Shown here: positions 54,131 to 64,000 of the stretch, piece by piece
How positions within the stretch are numbered: position 1 is the first letter of the stretch
Layout: each line of letters begins with the position of its first letter
NCBI RefSeq assembly: GCF_024139115.2
Contig: NC_085141.1
Span: 246,930,096-246,994,095, forward strand
Direction: 5' to 3'
DNA: 64,000 nt
Source: Armigeres subalbatus
Taxonomy: Eukaryota > Arthropoda > Insecta > Diptera > Culicidae
Position numbers and translations under genes: made by a program
Notes under the pieces: model-generated
The model's database searches: none
The model's input: only the letters and a program-made list of their open reading frames with translations
What the model was told of the DNA's origin: nothing

Positions 54131-57100
54131 ATTTTCCAAATGATTATTAGAACAAAAAATGTATTTGCGACCCCAGTGTATTTGGGACAATTGTATGATT
54201 TTAGAAATCATTATACAGCCAGGAATGTTGATGAGAGGAACTGCAGTATCGGGTAAATCAGTATTCTTTATTGAATGGAAACTATGGTTAGTGACACCTC
54301 AAACATCATAAATTTATGAAAACAATTCGAAGGTACTTGTTTTATCTATTTACTTTTCGAAATATCCCGGAATAATTAAAAGCCGGTTTGCTACGTCTAA
54401 AACATCACAATATTGCAAAACAGGTTAAAAGAAAAGTGTTCCAACAATTTTAGTTATTTGGACACTAGTGATACTCATGTTTCTTATGGAATCTTTATCC
54501 AGATTGCTATCGGAAATCAAGTTACCCTTGATTCCAATCTAAGATAAAAAATGCATAAGCATGAGGATTACTGCTCCCGGCCACGCCCATCTGTACCGTA
54601 ACGAGGGATAGGAAAGGAAATGTTGATGTAGAACTTACTTAACGAGAGGCCCCCGACTTGGCGACGCCCTCATAAGTTCTACGGAGTTGGTGGTTGGGTA
54701 GGGTAAGGTAGGTCATGAAGTTGCCTCAAGTTGGCAATTCGACCCATAGACTATGTTGTTTACCTGTTTGTCTTGTCTTGTCTTGTCTTAGCACATGCAC
54801 AGCCAGTATTGAAAAGCATCCTGGAAATGTCGGTTGTATTCCCGAGCATTTTCTTGTCTGCATTAATATTTGCAGCATATCATAAATATGACACAATTAT
54901 TAAAACGGCCAGGCCCACCGTGCAGGCTTGAATTTGGGAGAAAATCCAGAGCTCCCCGGCAATCAGATTATTTAGTAATAAATAACATGATCAACGAAAA
55001 GTTTTGAATCTACGAAAGGAAGAAGCGGGGACAGCCGTACCAACCGTTTCACATTCAGGGGAAAGATGATTGACGAATCGTTGGGAGTGACTTTGCTAAG
55101 AAGATTAATGTACACTCCTTTGGTCTTCGACGTCTTGGGATGGGACAAAGTTTTAGTCTAGTGCCCTGGCTTATACACTGATGGGCAAAAGTATTCGCAT
55201 TAATTCACATAGATTACTATGAAAACATGACGAATACTTATGTACATCAGTGTACATATAGGCCTAGGTTTAAGCGCCATTACTCGCTCTCTGAAACGAG
55301 ACAATGAAAAAGAAACAAAAGCGATGAAAACCAAGCGAAAACTCAAGACGATAAAATTATACCAAATTTTTACTTACAACATCTCCATATTTTCCGTGCT
55401 TGGAGGCGTTTTTTTTTTATTTTCCCGTCAAAGCACAATTTATTGAAATTGCTTACCACAAATTTTCGCAAAAAGTGAATGAGGAATGAAAATGAAGAAA
55501 CGGAAGAAAAAATAATCAAGAAAGCCGATTTTCCTTTATCTCCCAGGATCATTCAAGAGAAAAAAGGAATGATTCAAAAATGTTTTTCACCACAAATCAC
55601 GAAACATTCTCCATCGACCAGAAAATTACATTGATACTTCGGCGGTACACTAGTCGAAGAAAACTGACGAAAAACTACGCAGAAAAAACTTTGATCAATT
55701 CCTCGTCCGATTCTGCAACTAGGTATGGTGATAGATAACGATGACAGATAAATGACGATAAATCACAGAATCATGATTCAAAATGTTTTTCAATGTAAGC
55801 AAAAAAACTACATTACAGTGATCACAGGTATAGAAGAATGATTATTCATTACGCTTTTATCATACATTCTTAAACTTTTTTCTTCTTTTATGTTTTTAGA
55901 CAATTAAGGGCTTTTCAAAAGTTTTACCGGATTTTTTCCAAAGGCTTCCATAATCTTCAACGATTATATTTATGGAACTATGGCTGAATTTCACAATACG
56001 TGAATCATCATCAACATATTTGTCAAGAATGTGTTGTAATGTTCAATGATGAAAATATCTGAATATGCAAAGTATATAAAATTTATTACAAAATAAAAGG
56101 AAAGGAGATGAAATTCCAATGTTTGCGTGAGGTATGGATTTTCTCTGACATATCCAAAATTTAACCCTAATTCAATAGTAATGATTTATTATCTCGTCTT
56201 GTCTTGTCTTAGCACATGCACTGCTAGTATTGAAAAGCATCCTGCAAATATTTACTCCTCAACACTGAATGATGAAAGCAATGCAACTGTTGTTAGGAAT
56301 GCCTGTCGCGATTTTTTCCAGCACACATATAGTTCCCATTCCCAAAAATTCAAACAAGCATTATCTTTCTGGTCACACTATGCTCTGCATACAAGAATAA
56401 GGATTTTGCTAGAACACATGTGCATGTTAAATGCAGTGCGTCACCGATACAACATTTTATAAGTAAAAAAATTGCCTCGCATTGCGTTAATTCTGGTATT
56501 CATATCAGTTAGGTTCGTCACAGCCATCACGCAATGATGCGCCCACATAAACAGTATTAGCTAATGACTAATAGCACTTGTCTTCATTATAAAATTATCC
56601 ACCTACCTTGCGGGCACTATTCCTTCTAGGAGAAAAAGACTGTATAACTCACCACGATCGTGTAAGAAACTTATCCCCTAGAAAGTAGTCCAACCTGCTC
56701 GATAGTCATATTTTCTTGATGGTTTTATTATTTGCATTAATGGAGCCTGAAATGCCAATCCACCGATACACCTGCTCCAGAAACTGCTCAGCATGGCTCG
56801 ATCCACGTTCCGTTTCATCAATGTGCAATGTCTTCATATAAACGCACTCATTCTTCCTTCTTCGGCTCCAGGCAGTGGCCTAATATTCACAAAGTTCGTT
56901 TTTTTATTTTTAGAAAACTAAGTCAAATTAAGGAATACTAAAATTTTCAAAAATTTGGCAGAACGTGGAAACAGTGCGTCCGTCTTCTTATGTAGCTTAC
57001 TACGATCCCAGACTATGTTGTTTACCTGTTTTTATTTAAACTCTTGCCAGCCGGCTGTCGAAAGAGTATGCTAATATCGATTTTATTTACAGTTTATTCT

Positions 57101-57999
57101 TTAAATAATTTACATGCGATTTCTTAACCTTAACCTATCAACAACTATCCGTTGAACAAATCTAAATTTACCAAATTTGTACTTTCTGCTCAGTGAGCAA
57201 AACGATTCCTCTAGGTTCATCGAATACAAAAATCAACCATGCATTTTAAAGATAATTATACTAAACATTTTACAAAGTTTTATTTGAAGTATTTGACGAA
57301 GAAAACGACCTAAAAGGCTCAAAAACCAAATATAGAAAAATGTTTGCCCAAACTTAGTTTGCCCAAATGCCGAAGCGCAATAGCTATAGTCGGGGGGTTG
57401 CCTCAAGTGTAACGACCCATACAAACCTTGCGGATAGTTCACACGAATGTGACATAGAGGGGTAGGGGGATTGAAAATAGCCAATTTTTGCGTTAGGTTA
57501 TTAATGGATCTTCTCTTATAGGAGGAAAAGAATATGAAATGTTACTTGTATGAGCCAGCCGCGCCCATTATGTATAGAAATTAGTGTGGAAAACTATGCA
57601 TTTCTGAATTTTTGCTCTTGGAGATTAGGGCTGTTCGTGACCCCGAAAGGCTTTGAAAAGACATTGATTAGAAAAAAAAGTAACCCTACTCTTATATAGG
57701 TGTATTTGAAATAACAACTGCAAAAAACACATTATTGGGTTGATCTCACCTAAATTGATTCCTTTCCAAAACCAGTCATTTTATGGTCCGACCACCAAGA
57801 TCCAGGAAACTTATAGAAGTATACACTTCACAGTAGCAGCACATACATTTCTTCTAATCTAAATCTAATCCTCAAAACGCGCGCCACTTGAACACAATAA
57901 CACTATATGGTTTATCGGAATAATCGCAATCAGAAACGATAAAATATTTGCAAAACACAAATAAATGAAAAATGTAGGATTCTGAGACAGCCGAATGTT
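54131..57999. other. Spacer between inverted arms
   Basis: AT-rich. Holds a duplicated motif (CTTGTCTTGTCTTAGCACAT to GAAAAGCATCCTG) at about 54770-54826 and 56193-56245, and AGACTATGTTGTTTACCTGT at 54748-54769 and again at 57010-57031. A small open stretch at 56127-56462 lacks a recognisable domain. No transposase found. Confidence 0.5.
55176..55252. mobile_element. 77-bp TA-flanked MITE
   Basis: Ends CACTGATG on both sides, inverted, with inner AAGTATTCG / CGAATACTT. TA at 55174-55175 and 55253-55254. A worn relative is at about 40601-40736. Confidence 0.75.
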
Positions 58000-59709
58000 C
58001 CGAAACTACGCATAGGTCTGGCGTAAGTGTTATGCTCATGAACTAGATGACCCGGCAGACGTTGTCTTGCACAGTAGGTGAGAATGCGTGTTGTGATGTG
58101 CCTATACAAAATATCCATACAAATTCTAATTTGAAATTTTCATATTTTTTCAGTTTAAGTCGTGACTTTTACATGAGAAAATATTATGTAAACCCATCGG
58201 AAATTGTGATGAAGAAATTTGAACCCAGCCGATTCTCAGTTATGCGGAATACAGACCAATTCATTTTTTATATACAACAAGAAGAAGAAAGCATATCCAT
58301 ACGGTACTTACGGCAAGCTAAGTCACATATATGTTGCAATGCAACCGTTAGTGTTTGAGTTATACTTCCAATCTCCTAATTAAAATTCTACCCCATTTTG
58401 CCCCTACATGTATGCAGTTAATGTCAAAATGCTCATTTTTGAACAAAAAATCGTCAATAACTTCGTCAATATTGAAAAAAGAAGAAACTGTCGTGAAAGG
58501 TTCATGTTTTTTATCGCGACGGAGATCTTTGTAGAACATTTGAAAAATCTAAAAAATATATTGACGAATGTATCGTGAAAAACCTGTTTTTTGGTGGTCG
58601 TTCATAAATAACGACCCATATCTCGACTTCTATAGCAGATAGAAATGAAGTGCATATAGCAAAATTTTTCGTAGAAACTTTTTCTGCAACTTTCTCGAAG
58701 ACACCAATGATGTATCTTCATAATTGGAGGAAAGAGAATTTCCATCTCAATTTTAGGGGGATAAGACAAAAAATTCGCCTCTAAAATCAACTTTTCAACT
58801 CGCTTGATAATAAAACATGTTGAATTAGAAGATCTGGATGCCAATTGATTTTATTTTCAGCCATTCTGTTTAGAACACACTGTTCACATTTTCGTTGGTA
58901 GATTGGTTTTTCAGACTTCTATTCCTCTGCGGTAAGTGAGTATTGGGTTGAACGAGCTTAAGTGAGTACGAGGGGCAATAAGGGATAAGCAGAGCGAGTT
59001 TGGGTTTCCGTTGGTTTGGCAAGTGGTTTGGAATATTCAGCCAGCAACCGTTCGAGGATTTCCCCTGAGGTATTGTCTCAAGAAAGTCGGGCAAATCAAC
59101 AGACTGGTGGTCTCTCACACGTGAGAGTGGCGCTATAAGCCACCAAAGTTAATAATAACCTCATACGATTTTGCGAACGGTTACATTGATCTGAATTCCA
59201 GAACTATTTGGAGAACCTAGAACATTTGCATCTAATATGGAATATGGTAAATCGAAATGTTCTACATTCTAAATGACAGCATCCGTACTCCAGCTAATCT
59301 TTCTAAAAAATGAGGTTCCCTAGAAATATATTAAGCTAGCAAACTTCAGGAAATTAGATAGGTGGATAAGACAACGGTGAAAGAATTGTCACAATCGCTT
59401 AGAAGACACCCGGGAAGCATGATTCTAATGATTTCTTGAGCGCAGTATTAGACATTTTAACCAAAAACATGTATTTCGTTCTGGTTTCCCTTAATATAAG
59501 TTTCATGCAAATGCTTGCACACTTGTTCATTTTTTTAAATATAAAGCGGATGTGATGATATTTGCATAAAATATTTAGTCACAACATGAATCATCGCACA
59601 AATGTACCATGCGTGTCCATATGCTTTTATGCTTATAATATGCTACTGAACAGTTTCCAATATTCCGACCTATCCTGACCCTGAGAGGCCCATTTTTGCC
59701 TGTTTTTGC
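58000..59709 (-). repeat. Right arm of the 7.2 kb imperfect inverted repeat
   Basis: The reverse-complement partner of 52551-54130, ending GGCCCATTTTTGCCTG. The stretch opposite the GC-rich tandem repeat is replaced by other sequence (58800-59150) with an 82-codon open stretch on minus that has no known domain. Confidence 0.85.
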
Positions 59710-59947
59710 CTGGTTTCAGATATCTGGAGCAAGGTGGGTCATTCAAGCGGAAAACGATTTACGAAACCTGCACCTCCATTTGTTCTAACGTCCGTTTATT
59801 CATTGAGGTACGTATATCTAGTTTTCTTCATTAGGTTGTCTTCAAATTCGATTACATGCTCCAGGATTAAACGGAGCGTGATAGTGTGAGAAAACATTTC
59901 TGTCGAATCGATCTGGATTATAATAACTGTTTGAGCACTTTCCCTAG

Positions 59948-60234
59948 GGGCCCTTCTTAGCCGTGCGGTAAGACGCGCGGCTACAACGCACGACCATGCT
60001 GAGGGTGGCTGGGTTCGATTCCCGGTGCCGGTCTAGGCAATTTTTGGATTGGAAATTGTCTCGACTTTCCTGGGCATAAAAGTATCATCTAGCCTCATGA
60101 TATACGAATGCAAAAATGGAAACCTGGCTTAGAAACCTCGCAGTTAATAACTGTGGAAGTGCTTAATGAACACTAAGCTGTTAGGCTGCTCTGTCCCAGT
60201 GTGGGGGGATGTAATGCCAATAAGAAGAAGAAGA
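59948..60234 (+). mobile_element. tRNA-derived SINE (Feilai-like), complete
   Basis: Begins GGGCCCTTCTTAGCCGTGCG with an A box; B box GGTTCGATTCCCGG; body; tail AAGAAGAAGAAG. Flanked by AGCACTTTCCCTAG (59934-59947) and AGCACTTTCTCTAAG (60235-60249), a target duplication with small differences. RNA polymerase III would start within the tRNA-like head. Confidence 0.87.
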
Positions 60235-60249
60235 AGCACTTTCTCTAAG

Positions 60250-62609
60250 ATACCTTGAATCCAGGCGACCGGGAAAGCAACTGCGTCCAGCTAAATAGAA
60301 AACACTAGATTTGTTTCACAATTAAAAAAAAAGAATTCTTCAGCGACGAACCCTGTTGGGTAGATTTATATTTCACGAACAAAACAATGCAAATCGTACC
60401 CAGCCTTGTGTCTAAAGCTTTTAACCCATTATCATCGCAACATTGTTTCAATGCCACTTTTACTCTCATTTGTAATCTGAAACCAGTCTGAAAAAACTTT
60501 TCCCACGTGTGAACGTACTGCTTACACGTGCTCCGTTATAGTAATGTAAGAAGGAGTTCACTAATCGGAGCTATGAGAATCACCTGACTCATCGATCCAA
60601 CTGCATCACGCCACCACATTTGCGGGGGTACTTTTTTACCTGAGTGCAACGGCCACCATTAGCAACCAGCAGGACCGTTCGATGCGAATTATAGTGCTCA
60701 CATGCAACTCATGTTGTCTTGTTGTTAGTTTGACTCGACTGGTGGTGGTTGTTGCATTTCATATAGATAGTGTAAACAGTAATGGATGGCTGGCCAGCGA
60801 ACATGGTCTAATGCAACGGATACCCTTTTTATCGGGGAATTTATTCACCAGACATACGAACTAATTTGACCCAGAAAATGAAAAGGTGAATATATTTTGC
60901 TACAATTTGTTCGACTTCAGCGAAATTGACAGATTCATGTTTCATTTTGGCAAACCCTCTTGAGTACCATATGTGTGTTCTTAAGGTTTGATACCTTCAA
61001 GATAAAAACTTTTTTTTTAGATTTTGATTATAGAAGCTGAATTAGACACGGTCATTGGATGTAACAATTAGAGGTGAGATTGCGTCATCGCTCTTTTGAC
61101 AGTCTTTCGGATATCAAAACCATTCAAAAATTCTTAATCTAATATATTTTAGCTACATACATCAATCTAGGAGCAAAAATCCCTGAAGTGGAGGAAACTT
61201 TCTTTCGTTAAATTGTTTAATAAGACTTTTTTACATTTCTTTTGGAGAATACATCAGAATCAGGGCATCAATTTCGTACTCTAATTAATATTTTTGCCGC
61301 TTACATTGTTGGAAGAATCAAGACTATATCAAAATAAAAATATATTCTCTTATTGGCAAACCACTGAATAAGGATAAGGAATAAAATCAGTAATGATTCC
61401 GTTTCATCAGAAATTTTCGAACACTATTCTAGTTTGAATCTTGCGCAAAATAGAACAAGATTGCTGGTTTGTCCAGCAGTGTTCTGTTCAAGTTAGGACA
61501 AAATTTCAATTTATTGAAATAATCATATTGCTGCTAACCATAATTACATAGTGCATTGATCCGTAGATAAAATGACGCATTCATACACCAAAATAATTGA
61601 AACATGTTTGAATTTAGAGATTCATTTGTAGTTTAAGGAAATCTTTATTAGGGTTATACATTGGATAGGAGTTTGGGAATAAAATTGAAACTGTAAAAAT
61701 GCCATCTTCAACAGTCGTTGTAGTTTTAAAAATTCGAAAATTTATAACTGGAATACTGCTCAGTTGTATTTTTGCACGAATTTGCAACAGAATTTACTCG
61801 AGTTATATTTTGTTCAAAACAAAAGTAGATCACTTTATCAGCTTAAAAAAAATCAGTTTCATCGACATCACAGCAGTTCGACATTTGAATTAGCATCGGA
61901 AGTTCATATTTTCGTTTTTCATATAAAACATGTCTGCTAGTTTGTAACTGCTACTGAAGGTACATTTACCGTTTTATACCTTTGAGAGTTGTAATCTGTA
62001 AATCGAGGAAAAAGTATAATTTGAACTGTAACATTACTAAGAGTAAAATTCGGGGGTGTCAGTTTGAATAATCTGAAACATAAATTTTCCCAGCAGCTGT
62101 TCTAGATTCATTTTTTACACCAGTCAACTGTCAAAAAATCAAAACTGGTATAACGCTCAGTTCTATTCACGAGATTCAAATATTTTTTAATTGTTTTGGG
62201 AATTCGTACTCTAGTCGAAATACCTTCCAAAACCTTTAGATGCGTGGAAATGCACTTGGGAAGAGGAAAGAACGACTATCAAATCCACAAGATTTTCTAG
62301 ATTTCTAATAGATTTTCTCTAAAATGGGACAGAAATTACAAAGTTTCCAAATAGCTCTCCAAAAAATATTTCCTGAAGTTTTCAAATTTGGAAGTGATAA
62401 TGAAAAAGCAGCTGAAACTTGTTTAATAGTGTACAAACCCGTGTTCCAGATTCCACTTAAAACATTATTCTGAAGCGTTTTCTCCAAAGATTTAGCCAAA
62501 GGAATCAAGAATTTTTGGATTCCTCAATAGATTCCATTAGATTCCTCTTGAAGATACTTCTTTAGTGTTTTTCAACTAAAGCTCATTATAGAATTTCTGT
62601 TTTCCACAA
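60250..62609. other. AT-rich intergenic, nothing recognised
   Basis: Short open stretches only (for example 60682-60864 and 61699-61893), without domains or codon pattern. I see no repeat family here. Confidence 0.5.
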
Positions 62610-62750
62610 GCAAAGAGACAAAGGGTCAAAAAACAACAGGTCCAAGGGACACAAGGTCGAAGACAAAATGTCGAAAGACAAAAGGTCAAAAATACAAAGG
62701 TCGAAAGGACAGAACGTCGGAAGGAACAAAAGGTTGAAAACGGGAAAAAT
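62610..62750 (+). repeat. Minisatellite of GGTCGAAAGACAAA type
   Basis: About eight imperfect units of 15-18 bases around AAAGGTCGAAAGGACA. The unit phase drifts, as in a decayed array. Confidence 0.8.
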
Positions 62751-62757
62751 AGGACTT

Positions 62758-63020
62758 ACTTCTTCCTTCTATTTTCTTCTATCTTTTTCCTTCTTCCTTC
62801 TCCCTTCTCCTTTCTCCTTTTATCCTTATTTTTTCTCTCTTGTTTGTTCTCCATTTTTCCCTTTTCCTACTTCCTATTTCTTTCTTTCTTGATCCTTCTA
62901 CTTTCTTATTTCTTCCTTCTTCTTTCTTCCATATTCCTTCTTCCTTATTCCTTTTTCTGTTTTGCTATTTTCTTCTTTCTTCTTACTTCCTCTTTCTTCT
63001 TCTTTTTGCCTTTCTCGTAT
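62758..63020 (+). repeat. Polypyrimidine tract (CTTCCTT-rich)
   Basis: About 260 bases, nearly all C and T on plus, mostly CTTCTT/CTTCCT units. It directly follows the minisatellite. The leucine, serine and phenylalanine-rich open stretches across it are low-complexity artefacts. Confidence 0.85.
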
Positions 63021-63084
63021 ATAAAGTATACGTAAATGCTATATGTTCGCTCCATAAATTTTTATAGGAGGCTCGGAGACAAAA

Positions 63085-63760
63085 GTTGGCAAACATTTTA
63101 GCTCTTTTTTCAGGCACTTACCTTCAACTGATTTGCTTGTAACAAGTTGCATTTAACGCAGGATCCTGTCCCATTGTTTCCTATTAAAAATTGGTCAGAT
63201 CGGACTATGGGCTCCGAAATTATAACCAAAAATACATTTTTTACAGGAAAAATGCGTAAATTCACACTTTTTTGGGAGCTTATTTTTCATCGATTTGCAC
63301 ACAACAAGTTGCATTTGACGCGGAATTCTGTTCCATCGTTTTCTATCAAAAATTGACCAGATCGGACTATAGATTAATAAATTATGGCCAAAATATTTTT
63401 TTTTATACACAAAATGCATTTCTAAAACTCATTCATTTTTTCCGGCGCTTATCCTCAACCGATTTACTCTCAACAAGTTACAATCATTGTTTTCTGTCAA
63501 AAATGAGCCAGATCGGATTGTGGGCTCAGAAGTTATGGGGAAAATACATTTTTTGGAAGGCAAAACACACTTCAAAATGCATAGTGCGAAATGTCTCACT
63601 TAGCTTAGCTTATACTGACTGTACATATCAATGGTTGCTACTCCGTGATTGATCCGAGCTTTTGTGAATAAAAACATAAATTCACATGAAAAACTGATTT
63701 AGTCATTTATCCTTAACCGTTTTATTGCAACAAGTTGCATTCGATGGTGCTTAGGGTGCC
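63085..63760 (+). repeat. ~165-bp tandem satellite-like repeat
   Basis: At least three full units and a partial fourth. Each has a CAACAAGTTGCATTTRACGC part, a CAAAAATTGRYCAGATCGGA part, a TGGGCTC-like part and an AAAATACATTTTTT part. Starts near 63093, 63262, 63425 and 63695. A degenerate spacer separates the third and fourth units. Confidence 0.75.
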
Positions 63761-64000
63761 AATGGAATGTATGGGAAAACATTTCATCATTTCAAACATG
63801 TCATCGAATTTCAAAAACCGATATTGCTCACAAGTTTCGTTGCCCCAAAATATGACCCCATGCAAAATTTGAGCTCAATCGGACATGATTTAGAGGTGCC
63901 TAAAATTCATCAAAATTTTGAAATTTTTACCCATGAAAATTTTCCCAGGAAAAGTCGAAAATCGAATTTTTGTTTTTGATGCCAAATGGCTTAAAATGCA
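63761..64000. other. Window end, no feature recognised
   Basis: AT-rich sequence possibly continuing a satellite-like unit (AATTTGAGCTCAATCGGACA is related to the repeat part CAGATCGGA). No gene seen. Confidence 0.35.

Noticed and set aside
56127..56462. 112-codon open stretch with a possible signal-like start
   Set aside because: Its beginning overlaps a repeated motif also present at 54770, and no domain or exon borders support a gene.
62668..63067. Open stretches rich in phenylalanine, leucine and serine
   Set aside because: They are translations of a pyrimidine tract and a minisatellite, not proteins.

Overview
The window looks like nuclear DNA of a culicine mosquito, most likely Aedes. 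Reasons: spliced genes with insect-type introns, tRNA-derived SINEs resembling the Aedes Feilai family, many TA-, TTA- and TTAA-flanked MITEs, and dense nested retrotransposon debris. The species is inferred, not proven. I see no bacterial operons, CRISPR array, rRNA gene or convincing tRNA gene.

Three host genes are supported. (1) 5815-7324, minus: a complete three-exon ASZ1/GASZ gene (ankyrin repeats, SAM domain, C-terminal membrane anchor), a piRNA-pathway scaffold on mitochondria. (2) 21450-23192, plus: a gene with four phase-consistent exons whose product resembles the DUF4806 family. (3) 36005-46036, minus: the last three exons of a Vps62-domain gene, split by an 8.8 kb intron full of transposons; its first exon(s) are not visible. 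Genes 2 and 3 are convergent.

The central part carries a large direct duplication. Block A (7943-19861) and block B (22350-36866) share the 3' half of gene 2, a LINE relic and the last exon of gene 3, in the same order and orientation. In A the gene copies are frameshifted and a Ty1/copia element (11559-16989) has inserted. In B the genes are intact and a LINE (26322-35514) has inserted, which in turn was split by a Mag-like Ty3/gypsy element (28753-34816) with two identical 262-bp LTRs.

The left edge (1-5250) is an R1-type LINE relic carrying three MITEs, then the tail of another LINE. The large intron and upstream region (36.9-51 kb) hold two more R1-type relics, an RTE-like LINE, SINEs, six MITE-like inverted repeats and a 150-bp tandem repeat. 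The right edge has a 7.2 kb imperfect inverted repeat (52551-59709), a SINE with a clean target duplication (59948-60234), a minisatellite, a pyrimidine tract and a tandem satellite of about 165 bp (63085-63760). About 60.25-62.6 kb is AT-rich with nothing recognised.

The host genes do not obviously form one pathway. The mobile elements are mostly dead. The nesting order gives relative ages: LINE relics first, then MITEs and the block duplication, then copia in A and LINE in B, and the Mag-like element last.
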